Shown: positions 9,341 through 17,930, counted from the first letter of the stretch. The stretch: DNA of 38,805 nt from Chloroflexota bacterium (GCA_022820025.1 JAJEGF010000074.1:1-38805); one strand, 5' to 3'. The notes: generated by a model not told the origin, from the letters alone. Made by a program: numbers and translations.

Positions 9341-10735
9341 ATGACCAAGCCCAGCATCGTGCTGATCGTGGCCGACGACATGGGGTACGGCGACTTTGGG
9401 CTGTTCAATGATGGTCCGGCGCGGACGCCCGTATTGGATGGACTTGCGGACGAGAGCGTGTGTTTGACGCAGCACTACTCGGGTTCGTGCGTGTGCGCGC
9501 CGGCGCGGGCCGCACTGATGACGGGGCGATATCCGCATCGGACGGGTGCAATCGACACGCTGGAGGGCCAGGGGCTTGACCGACTGGCGCTACGGGAGGT
9601 CACGCTAGCCGACCACTTACGGGCTGCTGGTTACGCAACCGGCATGGTGGGCAAGTGGCACTTGGGTGCGCTGGACCCGCGATTTCACCCGAACGCTCGT
9701 GGGTTCGACGATTTTCTGGGTTTTCGTGGCGGCTGGGCGAACTACTACAAGTGGCGGCTCGACCGCAACGGGACCACCGAGCACTCCGACGGCCGCTATT
9801 TGACGGATGTCTTCGCGGCCGAGGCGTCGGCGTTCATCGAGCGCAACGCGCAGCGGCCGTTCTTCCTGCACGTGGCCTTCAATGCGCCGCACACTCCGCT
9901 GCAGGCGCCTCAGGAACTCGTTCAGCCCTATCTGGACGCCGGTCTTCCGCATGGTGTGGCGCTGATTTACGCCATGAACGAGCGCATGGATGCGGGGGTG
10001 GGCCGGATTCTCGACACGCTGGATCGAAGTGGCTGCGCTGGCAACACCATCGTCATGTTTACCAGCGACAACGGGCCGCAGCTTTCGCTCGGGTACGACT
10101 ACACCATGGGCATTGAAGTGGATACGCGTCGTTTCAACTGCAATTACAACGGGGCCAAGGGCAACGTCTTCGAGGGCGGAATCCGCGTCCCGATGCTGGT
10201 GCGTTGGCCGGAAGGACTGCCGGCCGGACAGCACAACGATGCACTGGTCCACTACGTTGACTGGCTGCCGACGCTGATCGAGGCGACCGGCGTCTCAAGG
10301 GTCGGTGGTCGGCCAATTGACGGAGTTAGCGTGCTGCCTGCGCTCCGCGGCGAGATACCGGCTGCCGCACCGCGACGGTACTGGCAATGGAATCGCTACA
10401 CACCACAGGTCGAGTGCAATGCCGCGATCCGGAGTGGCCGTTGGAAGCTGGTGCGACCGCGAATCGCAGACCTGATGACGGTTCGGCCCGAACACACGCA
10501 AATGGACCGTGACTTGAAGTACCGACCCGATCTTCACGCGGCGGCGATTCCGGCAGATATTCCGGAACGGGACTTTCCACCTCCGGAAGCCCCGTTGCTG
10601 TTTGACCTTGAGCTTGATCCCGGGGAGCAGAACGATCTGTCGAGCGCCGAACCGCAGCGGGCCGCCGGGCTGCTTGGCGAGTTGGAGTCCTGGTTCGAAG
10701 AGGTCGAATCCGAGCGGCTGACGATCGCCGACTGA
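9341..10735 (+). CDS. Sulfatase, formylglycine Cys type (arylsulfatase-like)
   Basis: A 464-aa sulfatase of the alkaline-phosphatase superfamily; hydrolyses sulfate esters with a formylglycine nucleophile and a bound divalent metal. VADDMGYGDFG supplies the N-terminal metal aspartates (D12, D13). The signature is C52-A-P-A-R56, followed by AALMTGRYPHRTG. GMVGKWHLG and FTSDNGPQ are the later active-site blocks, and NGAKGNVFEGGIRVPMLVRWP is typical of arylsulfatase A-like enzymes. No N-terminal signal peptide is evident, so location is uncertain. The start ATG has a purine-rich GAAAGAAG-type site upstream. It converges on the minus-strand sulfatase run with a gap of 30 nt. The sulfated substrate is unknown, and the formylglycine maturase is not in this window. 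Confidence 0.93.
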   Translation: MTKPSIVLIVADDMGYGDFGLFNDGPARTPVLDGLADESVCLTQHYSGSCVCAPARAALMTGRYPHRTGAIDTLEGQGLDRLALREVTLADHLRAAGYATGMVGKWHLGALDPRFHPNARGFDDFLGFRGGWANYYKWRLDRNGTTEHSDGRYLTDVFAAEASAFIERNAQRPFFLHVAFNAPHTPLQAPQELVQPYLDAGLPHGVALIYAMNERMDAGVGRILDTLDRSGCAGNTIVMFTSDNGPQLSLGYDYTMGIEVDTRRFNCNYNGAKGNVFEGGIRVPMLVRWPEGLPAGQHNDALVHYVDWLPTLIEATGVSRVGGRPIDGVSVLPALRGEIPAAAPRRYWQWNRYTPQVECNAAIRSGRWKLVRPRIADLMTVRPEHTQMDRDLKYRPDLHAAAIPADIPERDFPPPEAPLLFDLELDPGEQNDLSSAEPQRAAGLLGELESWFEEVESERLTIAD

Positions 10736-10765
10736 GGCGGCGGCCCAACCCCAGGTCTGCGAGAT

Positions 10766-12127
10766 CTAGTAGGGAACGCTGGCCGCCGACGGATGATGGG
10801 CGTAGGTCAGTTGCGGGTCCGGCCGCCCATCCAGCACGTGGGCGACGAATGCGTGCATCTCGCCACGCAGCGTTTCCCCCAACCTCTGATGCGTGGCAAT
10901 GAGATTGGTTCGCTCGTACGGGTCGCTGACGACATCGTATAGCTCAAGATCCCCCGGCCGAGCCCCAAGATGACCGGCCGACATGTGCTCGATGAGCTTC
11001 CAGCGCCCGCTGCGCCATCCGCGGTTCATGCCAAAGTTGTTGTTGGTCATGCAGATCGGCGGGTGCTCCAGCGTCTGCCCTCGGATGGCCGGTATGAGGC
11101 TCATTCCATCCACGCACGGAGGCCTCTCAATTCCCAGAAAGTCAAGGACAGTAGGCACCAGGTCGATGTGCTCGACGGTGTCTGTGATTCGACGGGCCGG
11201 AAGGCTGGCCGGGTGGTGAAGAATCAGGGGGATCTGGACGTTGGTCTGATAGAGATCGCCGTGATTGAAGAACATGTCGTGGTCGACGATGGACTCGCCG
11301 TGATCGGCCACGATGACTGTCAACGTGTCGTCTGCCAGCCCGCGAGATTCGAGTGACGACAGCACGCGCCCAATCATGGCGTCCATGTAGGCGATTTCGC
11401 CGTCGAATAACGCAGTCACGAATTCCAGGTCGGTAACGTCCCGCACCAGGTCGATGTGTGACTGCTGGCGGGGGTCGCGCCTGCCCGCGCCGCCGCTCGT
11501 TCGATGTTTCCACCACGGGTGCTGGTGGAACTTGGTGAGGCTGGTATTTCCGGGGTTGTGCTCGTCGCCGGCGTAGAACATTCGGTCATATGGTGCCGGC
11601 GGAAAATAAGGCCAGTGGGGATCCCACCAGTGGGTGAACAGGTAAAACGGGCCGCTATCCGCGTCGCCCGACTCGATCCACTCCACCAGGATGTCGGCCA
11701 TGTGTTCGGCTGGGATACCACCTCCATAGGTGGCTTCGCCGCCACGGTCCAGGTACGTCTCCCAGTTGCGCATCCAGTAGGGCGAGCGGAAGGTCCGCCC
11801 CCGTCCCTCCAGCGCGGCCGTGCGATAGCCGTGCCGCGCCAGCGTTTCGTGTAGAAACTCGATGCCCGGCGCCAGCGCGTGCTGTTGGGGCGGCTCGGCG
11901 TGGATCACGATGCCGGAGTTCAACGGATGCACACCGGTGAGCATGCTGGTCCAGCCCGGAGTGGTCGGTAGCCCCGTCAGATTCGCGTCGGCGAACAGCA
12001 CGCCGTTTCGCGCCATGCGGTCAATGTTGGGTGACGCTGGCCTTGGATAGCCGTAGCAGCCCAGGTGATTGGCTGGTGTGGTGTCCAGCCCGAAGATCAG
12101 GATGTTGGGCCGGCGGCTACTACTCAT
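10766..12127 (-). CDS. Sulfatase-fold hydrolase with Thr in place of the catalytic Cys
   Basis: A 453-aa alkaline-phosphatase-superfamily protein that aligns along its length with sulfatases: FGLDTTPANHLGCYGYP (metal Asp15), then ADHGESIVDHDMFFNHG, then a C-terminal RSGRWKLIEH block and ELYDVVSDPYERTNL. The nucleophile block is P-T55-T56-P57-G58-W59-T-S-M-L-T-G. By alignment to the neighbouring C-S-P-A-R enzyme, the formylglycine Cys is Thr55 and the motif Arg is Trp59. Formylglycine cannot form at Thr, so a phosphodiesterase, phosphotransferase or other Thr-nucleophile activity is more likely than classical sulfatase action. It is the last gene of the minus-strand run. Its ATG overlaps the upstream gene's TGA (ATGA), so it is translationally coupled to the unknown protein. 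Confidence 0.88.
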   Translation of the reverse strand: MSSSRRPNILIFGLDTTPANHLGCYGYPRPASPNIDRMARNGVLFADANLTGLPTTPGWTSMLTGVHPLNSGIVIHAEPPQQHALAPGIEFLHETLARHGYRTAALEGRGRTFRSPYWMRNWETYLDRGGEATYGGGIPAEHMADILVEWIESGDADSGPFYLFTHWWDPHWPYFPPAPYDRMFYAGDEHNPGNTSLTKFHQHPWWKHRTSGGAGRRDPRQQSHIDLVRDVTDLEFVTALFDGEIAYMDAMIGRVLSSLESRGLADDTLTVIVADHGESIVDHDMFFNHGDLYQTNVQIPLILHHPASLPARRITDTVEHIDLVPTVLDFLGIERPPCVDGMSLIPAIRGQTLEHPPICMTNNNFGMNRGWRSGRWKLIEHMSAGHLGARPGDLELYDVVSDPYERTNLIATHQRLGETLRGEMHAFVAHVLDGRPDPQLTYAHHPSAASVPY

Positions 12128-12678
12128 GCGCGAGCTTGTGCATTCACAAGGCTGAATCCAATCAGCCGCGCGGCTCCGTGGATCCCAAAGCGCAACCTGA
12201 ACTCTTGATCCGCTGGCAAGGCGGTCTGCGGCGCCAAGTCGACGGGCACGCCCGATCCGCCAACATGGATGCGCGCCGGTGGCCTGTTGCCGATCGGATG
12301 GCCTGCCGAATTGAGTGCGTCCACGCTGATCCGATTCCTACCCGGCAGCGCGTTGCCCCGAGAGACTTCGAGGCCAATCGGCGCTGCCGAGGGCCTGATC
12401 GGAATCGTCATGACCGCACCGGGCATTTCGACGTCGGCGGTCTCGAGAGCCGCGAATCCGTCAGTAGGAATCGTCGCAAGGGCGGTCTGCGCCGGATACA
12501 CGCTGCCAGCGCTACTGGTCCGCCGGCTTTTGTTCTCGGCGGGCCAGTTTGTCCAGCGCTCCGGCTGGCCGACGTAGAACACACGAGTCTCGTGGTCGCG
12601 GACCACCTGGTCGGGAAACAAGACTGATCGGCCAGCCGCGGCCTCAATCTCAACGAATGCCGGGAACGACGAGGGCAT
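12124..12678 (-). CDS. Unknown 184-aa protein between two sulfatase genes
   Basis: I do not recognise a family. The predicted protein has no signal peptide or membrane segment and looks beta-rich: RVFYVGQPERWTNWPAE near residues 32-48, GLEVSRGNALPGRNRISVDAL (about 102-122) and FRLRFGIHGAARLIGFSLV near the C-terminus. These alternating strand-like segments suggest a beta-sandwich accessory or carbohydrate-contact domain, but that is a guess. It starts 17 nt after the upstream sulfatase stop, and its TGA overlaps the next gene's ATG, so it is firmly inside the sulfatase operon. It could also be a detached C-terminal domain of a larger enzyme. The ribosome site is weak (AGGAAG, about 14 nt before ATG). 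Confidence 0.7.
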   Translation of the reverse strand: MPSSFPAFVEIEAAAGRSVLFPDQVVRDHETRVFYVGQPERWTNWPAENKSRRTSSAGSVYPAQTALATIPTDGFAALETADVEMPGAVMTIPIRPSAAPIGLEVSRGNALPGRNRISVDALNSAGHPIGNRPPARIHVGGSGVPVDLAPQTALPADQEFRLRFGIHGAARLIGFSLVNAQARA

Positions 12679-12695
12679 GTTTAGTTTGAGTCTTC

Positions 12696-14174
12696 CTACA
12701 CGGTGGGCAGCGGCGCCGTGTCGTCGACTGCTACCTGCCAGGCGCGGATGCGATCCAGCAAGTCGGAGATGCGTCCGCGCTGGTCGGGATCGTTGAACCG
12801 ATTCGTGAGTTCGTGGGGATCCGTATTCAGGTCAAACAGTTCCGACTGGTCGGTGGCGCTGGCGTTTAGCTTCCATCCGTCGTTGCTGAGAATGGAACGC
12901 CACGGATCCGACTCAACTCGGTGCGCCTCGGGCGGAGCGTCCGGCGGCCAGACGCACGAGTTGTGGCTGCCGTTCCATTCAACGATCACGTCGTTGGTTG
13001 CGAGGTCGGCGGTACCTTCGAAAACGCCCGCCCGACTTATGCCCTGGACCTCGGCGGGCGCGCCCAGGCCCATCAGATCCATCAGCGTCGGAACCAGGTC
13101 CACCAGGCTCATCGCACCGTCGATCCGTCGTCCGTTGTCGGAGAGCCAGGGCACCCGCAGCAGCAACGGCACGCGCATGGCCTCTTCGTAGAGCGTGCAC
13201 TTCGCCAGGATGTTGTGATCGCCCATCATGTCGCCGTGGTCTGAGGTGAATACGACGATTGTGCGATCCGCCTGGCCGGAGTCCTGCAGGGCCTCAAGAA
13301 TTCGGCCGACTGCGCGGTCCACCAGCGTGACCAGCCCCCAGTAGTTGCGACGGACTCTGCGCCACGAAGCCTCGTCCTTCAAATCAAACCCTCGCCAGTC
13401 GGTGTTGCCGTAGTAGGCCGCGAGCGCCCGATGGATGAGTGAGACATCGTCGTCCGGCGGACGCAAGAAGGCCGGTCCGGTTTCCAGGTTCGACGGATCG
13501 TGTAGTTCGTTGAGCGGGCCGTCGAAGGGCATGTGGGGCTCGAGGAAGTTGACATAATGAACCCATGGGGTGTGCGCGTGAGCCCGAATGAAGTCGGCGG
13601 AACGTTCGCCGAGAAAGCTGGCCTTCGTGCACGGCACCGGCATCTCGGCGGCGTACTGCCGAGAGAACGTCCGTAGGGTGCCGGTGTCCGCCGACGAGTC
13701 ACCGCGCTGGGACTTCCCGGAATCCGGCTCAAACCCGTGCTCGACCAGGAAGTAGTGATAGTCGCTGAGGCGTTGAGCCTCGATTGGGTCCGCGTAGTAC
13801 TCCCGGTAGCCGTCCTCGATCCCCACGAATTCCGAGAAGCCGCGCTGCGCGATGAGTTCGCTGCCCAGGTGCCACTTGCCGTAGTAGGTGCAGGTGTAGT
13901 CGTCGGGAACCCGCTCCGCCAACGTCAGGTGATCAGGCCGCAGCGGGTCGTTGTTCTCGAGACAGCCCGTGGTGTGTGGGTAGTAGCCGGTCATGATCGA
14001 TGAGCGGGACGGAGTGCAGACCGGTTGGGTGCAGTACGCGCGGTCAACCACAAAGCTCTCGTCCGCCAGCCGGTTCAGGTTTGGCGCATGGATGGTGCGG
14101 TTCCCGTAGCAGGCCAGCGTGTCGTCCCGCTGTTCATCCGTGAAGATGAAGAGCAGATTCGGCTTCTCAACCAC
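12696..14174 (-). CDS. Sulfatase, formylglycine Cys type
   Basis: A 492-aa sulfatase. PNLLFIFTDEQRDDTLACYGN gives the N-terminal metal residues (around D13), and the signature is V-C53-T-P-S-R57, followed by SSIMTGYYPHTTG. YYGKWHLGSE and FTSDHGDMMGDHNIL are the further active-site blocks. The C-terminus holds ELFDLNTDPHELTNRFNDP, the usual sulfatase ending. The start is GTG 14174 rather than the more distal frame opening at 14249, because GGGAGGG lies 5 nt upstream and family similarity begins right after it. It is the third gene of the minus-strand run and is followed after 17 nt by the unknown 184-aa gene. It resembles choline-sulfatase or heparan-type sulfatases in motif style, but the substrate cannot be assigned. 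Confidence 0.92.
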   Translation of the reverse strand: MVEKPNLLFIFTDEQRDDTLACYGNRTIHAPNLNRLADESFVVDRAYCTQPVCTPSRSSIMTGYYPHTTGCLENNDPLRPDHLTLAERVPDDYTCTYYGKWHLGSELIAQRGFSEFVGIEDGYREYYADPIEAQRLSDYHYFLVEHGFEPDSGKSQRGDSSADTGTLRTFSRQYAAEMPVPCTKASFLGERSADFIRAHAHTPWVHYVNFLEPHMPFDGPLNELHDPSNLETGPAFLRPPDDDVSLIHRALAAYYGNTDWRGFDLKDEASWRRVRRNYWGLVTLVDRAVGRILEALQDSGQADRTIVVFTSDHGDMMGDHNILAKCTLYEEAMRVPLLLRVPWLSDNGRRIDGAMSLVDLVPTLMDLMGLGAPAEVQGISRAGVFEGTADLATNDVIVEWNGSHNSCVWPPDAPPEAHRVESDPWRSILSNDGWKLNASATDQSELFDLNTDPHELTNRFNDPDQRGRISDLLDRIRAWQVAVDDTAPLPTV

Positions 14175-14268
14175 TTTGGCCCTCCCGTCGCGGGTCCTCG
14201 CCGCATGGTGTCTCAAGACTACCCGCGACCGAGTTGCCGCCGAAATCACGGCCGGTCAGGGCCGAGAC

Positions 14269-14526
14269 TTAGCTTCCTCCAGATGTCTGCGGAGTCGCTT
14301 GGGTGCCTTTGGCGTCCTGTTGCGCTTGCCACTGCTCCCGCAGGCGCGCGTGTTCCTCATCGGAGAGATAGCGGCCACTCTCCGAACTCGTCCTTGGAAA
14401 CGAGTAGTCTTCGAAGGCGCTCTCGGAGTCGCCACAACCTGCAAGCAGTAACGCGGCGGCAACGGCGCCGACTCCAAGCGAAAGGCGCAACCAAACGCGC
14501 GTGCCCACCGCCGGGCTTCGCTTCAC
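14269..14526 (-). CDS. Small lipoprotein in sulfatase/transport run
   Basis: A predicted 85-aa lipoprotein. The start is taken as GTG 14526, giving a basic n-region, a hydrophobic stretch LSLGVGAVAAALLLAGC and a lipobox L-A-G-C. An upstream in-frame ATG at 14598, only 4 nt after the preceding stop, would add 24 Arg/Ala-rich residues that look non-coding. Neither start has a clear Shine-Dalgarno sequence. The mature part is short, charged and Gln-rich (YLSDEEHARLREQWQAQQDA is likely one helix), then Thr/Ser/Gly-rich. It lies between the solute-binding lipoprotein and the sulfatase, so a surface role in the same process is plausible. I recognise no family. Confidence 0.6.
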   Translation of the reverse strand: MKRSPAVGTRVWLRLSLGVGAVAAALLLAGCGDSESAFEDYSFPRTSSESGRYLSDEEHARLREQWQAQQDAKGTQATPQTSGGS

Positions 14527-14602
14527 TGACGCTCGGACCCGGCGAGACGGCCGCAAGCAGGCGCGAGCCAGGCCGCCCGCGCCTGCTGGGTGATCCATCG
14601 GG

Positions 14603-16225
14603 CTAGATCCAGCCGCGACTGCGCATCTCCTCAATCTGCAACGCCTGGTTGGCCTCGGCGGCTGTCTTGACGTTCCCAATCATCTCTTCCAGCGCTACCT
14701 CGCCAAGCATGTAGAGCTGCTCCAGGCCGATCCAACTCTGGTACCACTCGCCCCAGTTTGGCATCCGGTACTGGCGGTGACGGTTTGCCGTGCCGTCGGC
14801 GTACTGTTTGAGGTAGTGCATGTTGTTGGGCGGACCAGACTGCGCTTCCGCCGTTTCCAGAGCCGGCCGCCACATGGGCAGGTGGCCGCGGTCGACGCCG
14901 GCCACGCGGTGCTGCACTTCGGTGCCGAAGTAGAGGCACACCTCGGCGGTCTCGGCCACGTTTCCTCGAGCCTCGGCGCCGCTGGTTACGGCGTGGAACT
15001 GGCAAGACCAGAACGTGCCCGACCTGCCCGTCACTGGATTGACGGGCACGGGCGCCAGCGACCACTCGAAGCGGTCCTTGATCTGAATCAGCGGGCGCGC
15101 CGTCTGACGGACGCGCTCGGTGAGGTAATACGCCTGGATGCCAGCCGTGAACGGCGTGCTGAACTCGCCGCGAACTTCGCGGATTTCAGCGATGGGCACG
15201 GCGACCTCGTGCTCGAACACCGCGTCGTGGATGAATTCAATCCCCGCGCTGCCGCCGTTGTCGTACATCGTGAACTTGGTGTCGTCGTAGCTGCGAAAGT
15301 ACTCCTCGTTTCCCGACCAGATCATCGGGTGCCACGAATACCAGTTGCCGCCCCCGTCCATGCCCCAGAGCCCGCGTTCGGGGTCGGTCGTCTTCTGCGC
15401 ATTCTCCAACAGGTCGTCCCAGGTCCAACTGTCGTCGGGGTGACCGGCACCCAGTTCATCCACCAGGGTCTGGTTGTAGATGAACCCGCTGATCCCGCCC
15501 TGATAGGTAATCCCGTACTGATTGCCGTGCAGCCTGGTCGGCGGCGGGAACCTGTGATCGTCGTCGTGGCCGTTGTCGGTCCAGAGGTTGGGGATGTAGT
15601 AGTACTCCTCCTCGTCCCAACCATCCATCTTTGACAGGACGTCGTTGAGCTGGAGCACGGTGTTGTCGTCACGCCAGGCATTGAAGAGATGGCCGTCCCA
15701 CAGAACCATCTCCGGCAAGGTTCCGGCCGCCGCACGAATTGACAACGTGTCCCAATAGCCTCCGCCAACCGGTTCCACCAGGACCTTCACATCCGGCCGC
15801 TTGGTGGCCCAGTTTTCCACCGCCCACTGCACGGCCGCGCCGCGCGGGCCTGAGGTGTGGTCGGTCGCGAACGTCAGCACCACGGGCGGGCGCTGGGCTT
15901 CGACTTCAACAACCTTTTCAACAACTTTTTCAACGACCTTCTCAACTTCGACTACCTCTTTGACCACCTCCGTGACTACTTTTTCGACCTGGACTTCCTG
16001 GACCTGAACCTCGACCTGGGTCTGCGTCACGATCTTCTCGACCGGAACTTCCTTGACTTCGGTCTTGGTCACGACCGTCTCGACCGGCACTTCCTTGACT
16101 ACGATCTTCTCGACTGGAACTTCCTTGGTTACCACCTGGGTCTCGCCGCAGGCTGCCAGAATCGCCGCTCCACTTGCCCCGAGTCCGCCAAGACCCAGTG
16201 CTCGCAGGATGTGTCGTCGTGTCAT
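14603..16225 (-). CDS. Extracellular solute-binding lipoprotein (family 1), Tat-type signal, V/E/K repeat linker
   Basis: A 540-aa ABC-transporter substrate-binding protein. The N-terminus MTRRHILRALGLGGLG has a twin-Arg motif, and the lipobox I-L-A-A-C ends at Cys26, so a Tat-exported lipoprotein is likely. Residues 31-110 are a degenerate repeat of units such as VTKEVPVEKIVVKEVPVE and KVVEKVVE, a linker I associate with Chloroflexota binding proteins. The binding domain follows from VVLTFATDH, with RPDVKVLVEPVGGGYWD and LPEMVLWDGHLF typical of sugar-type family 1 binders. GGGAGGGAGCTC precedes the ATG, a strong ribosome site. No permease or ATPase gene is adjacent; the downstream genes are a lipoprotein and sulfatases. 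The ligand is probably an oligosaccharide, by context only. Confidence 0.9.
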   Translation of the reverse strand: MTRRHILRALGLGGLGASGAAILAACGETQVVTKEVPVEKIVVKEVPVETVVTKTEVKEVPVEKIVTQTQVEVQVQEVQVEKVVTEVVKEVVEVEKVVEKVVEKVVEVEAQRPPVVLTFATDHTSGPRGAAVQWAVENWATKRPDVKVLVEPVGGGYWDTLSIRAAAGTLPEMVLWDGHLFNAWRDDNTVLQLNDVLSKMDGWDEEEYYYIPNLWTDNGHDDDHRFPPPTRLHGNQYGITYQGGISGFIYNQTLVDELGAGHPDDSWTWDDLLENAQKTTDPERGLWGMDGGGNWYSWHPMIWSGNEEYFRSYDDTKFTMYDNGGSAGIEFIHDAVFEHEVAVPIAEIREVRGEFSTPFTAGIQAYYLTERVRQTARPLIQIKDRFEWSLAPVPVNPVTGRSGTFWSCQFHAVTSGAEARGNVAETAEVCLYFGTEVQHRVAGVDRGHLPMWRPALETAEAQSGPPNNMHYLKQYADGTANRHRQYRMPNWGEWYQSWIGLEQLYMLGEVALEEMIGNVKTAAEANQALQIEEMRSRGWI

Positions 16226-16439
16226 GAGCTCCCTCCCTAGTTGTGCCAGCGTGCTTCCCGAGTCCGAAGTACCCTAGGCCCGAACTATCCACACGCTACG
16301 TCCGACAGGGCGAGGCGTCAGCACGGGCAGTGGCCTGACATACGTTGGGCGGCAAAACGCAAGTCTGTCGGGTCAAGAATCCTCGGGTATCGGATGACCG
16401 TGGCGACAGTTCCGAACCCAGGGCCGTAGGAGGCAACGC
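16226..16439. promoter_or_regulatory. Divergent promoter region between binding protein and sulfatase
   Basis: A 214-bp gap between two divergent genes of the same functional island. The ribosome sites at its edges are strong on both sides: GGGAGGG for the minus-strand binding protein, and TAGGAGG about 7 nt before the plus-strand sulfatase ATG. I find no clear -35/-10 pair or operator palindrome by eye, but joint regulation of the two transcripts from here is plausible. Confidence 0.4.
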
Positions 16440-17903
16440 ATGGCAATGCCGCGACCGAACCTGCTGATCATCCTCTGCGACCAGCTCGACGCCAGCTACC
16501 TGGGCACCTACGGAAACCGTGTGGCGCAGACCCCCCACATCGACCGGCTGGCGGCCGGCGGGCTAACGCTTAACCGCGCTTACGTTCCGCTGCCCCAGTG
16601 TTCCCCGGCCCGCGCCTCGATGTTCACCGGCCTCTATTCGCACCAGCACCACTTACTCTGCGTGCCGCGGTCGGGTCAGGACGAGCGATTCGGGACCGTC
16701 CGGCAGCGGGCCGTGCTTCCCGAGTCGGTGCCGTCGCTCGGCCAGGCCTTTCGAGACGCGGGCTACCGCATGGGATACACCGGTCCCTGGCACATGGGCA
16801 ACGACGAAATTCCGCATCACGGTTGGGAGGAGCATTGGCGTACCTACCGCTACTGGAAGAACGGCCGCGATTACTACATCCAGCATCTTGAGCGCCACGG
16901 GTTGGCCGAACTCTTCAAGCGCGAACACCAGGAATTCGGCTTCAGCGAGGGCACGAAGTCCGGTGTGGTGCCTTCCGGGCCATCCGCCATTCCGGTCGAG
17001 CACGCCCGGACGTCATGGGCCGTCGACGAGACCATCAACTTCATCGACGGCCGCGACCAGCGCCCGTGGGCGTTCACGCTCTCAATCAAGGATCCGCATC
17101 CGCCGGTTATTTCGCCGGGCGACTTCGCGGATCGCATTGACCCCGCTGACGTGGAGTTGCCGCCCACGATTGATGAGGACTTTCGCGGCAAGTCCGACGC
17201 CTACCAGCGCAGCCTCACCCATCGCTGGGTGCGCAACATGTCCGAAGCCGATTGGCGCCGCTTTATCGCTCACTACCACGGACTGAACGCTCACATCGAC
17301 ACCGAAGTCGGCCGCCTATTCGACCACCTGGACGCCCAGGGCCTGCGCGACAACACGTTGATCGTCTTCCTGTCGGATCACGGCGAAATGATGGGCGCCC
17401 ATCGCATGGCCGGAAAAGGGCCGGCAATGTTCGAGCAGTCGATCGGGATTCCGCTCATCATGCGCTGGCCTGCTGCGATCCCCGCCGGACGCCAAACTGA
17501 CTCCCTGTTCAACACGGTCGATCTGCCGGCCACGCTGGGCGCCTTGTGCGGCGTGCCGATCAGTGCCGGCGCCGGAATCGATCAGAGCGCGATGGTCCTC
17601 GGCCAGGAGCCGGGGCCGCGCCACATCGTCTTCTGCGAGTTCTACATCGAGGCCGGACTGCGCGACGACTTGATGTTCGTCAAGACGGCGGTCACCGACC
17701 GCTGGAAGCTGAACCTCTGGCTTTACGACAAGCCTGAGCTGTACGACATGCACAACGACCCACACGAGACCCGCAACGTGATCGACGATCCGTCGACGGC
17801 CGACGTTCGCGTCGAGCTATCCGGCGAAATCGTGAACTGGCTTAAGGAGACCGAGGATCCGCTGTTGCCGACGGTCGAATGGACGATCGGACGCGTGACT
17901 TAA
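16440..17903 (+). CDS. Sulfatase, formylglycine Cys type
   Basis: A 487-aa sulfatase. PNLLIILCDQLDASYLGTYGN is the metal-binding N-terminus, and the signature C54-S-P-A-R58 is followed by ASMFTGLYSHQHH. YTGPWHMGNDEIPHHGWEEHW replaces the usual G-K-W-H-L-G block with G-P-W-H-M-G, so a basic residue normally contributed by that Lys is absent. FLSDHGEMMGAHRMAGKGPAMFEQS is the second metal and substrate block, and the C-terminus ELYDMHNDPHETRNVIDDP is standard. No signal peptide is apparent. TAGGAGG lies 7 nt before the ATG. It diverges from the solute-binding lipoprotein gene and converges with the lpd end, leaving a 27-nt gap. The substrate is not assignable. Confidence 0.93.
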   Translation: MAMPRPNLLIILCDQLDASYLGTYGNRVAQTPHIDRLAAGGLTLNRAYVPLPQCSPARASMFTGLYSHQHHLLCVPRSGQDERFGTVRQRAVLPESVPSLGQAFRDAGYRMGYTGPWHMGNDEIPHHGWEEHWRTYRYWKNGRDYYIQHLERHGLAELFKREHQEFGFSEGTKSGVVPSGPSAIPVEHARTSWAVDETINFIDGRDQRPWAFTLSIKDPHPPVISPGDFADRIDPADVELPPTIDEDFRGKSDAYQRSLTHRWVRNMSEADWRRFIAHYHGLNAHIDTEVGRLFDHLDAQGLRDNTLIVFLSDHGEMMGAHRMAGKGPAMFEQSIGIPLIMRWPAAIPAGRQTDSLFNTVDLPATLGALCGVPISAGAGIDQSAMVLGQEPGPRHIVFCEFYIEAGLRDDLMFVKTAVTDRWKLNLWLYDKPELYDMHNDPHETRNVIDDPSTADVRVELSGEIVNWLKETEDPLLPTVEWTIGRVT

Positions 17904-17930
17904 CGCAGGGTCGGCAGCAAGTCCGGCGTG

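Noticed and set aside
15895..16135. DNA repeat or CRISPR-like array in the binding-protein gene
   Set aside because: The periodicity is the codon repeat of the Val/Glu/Lys linker, in frame and degenerate, without spacers.
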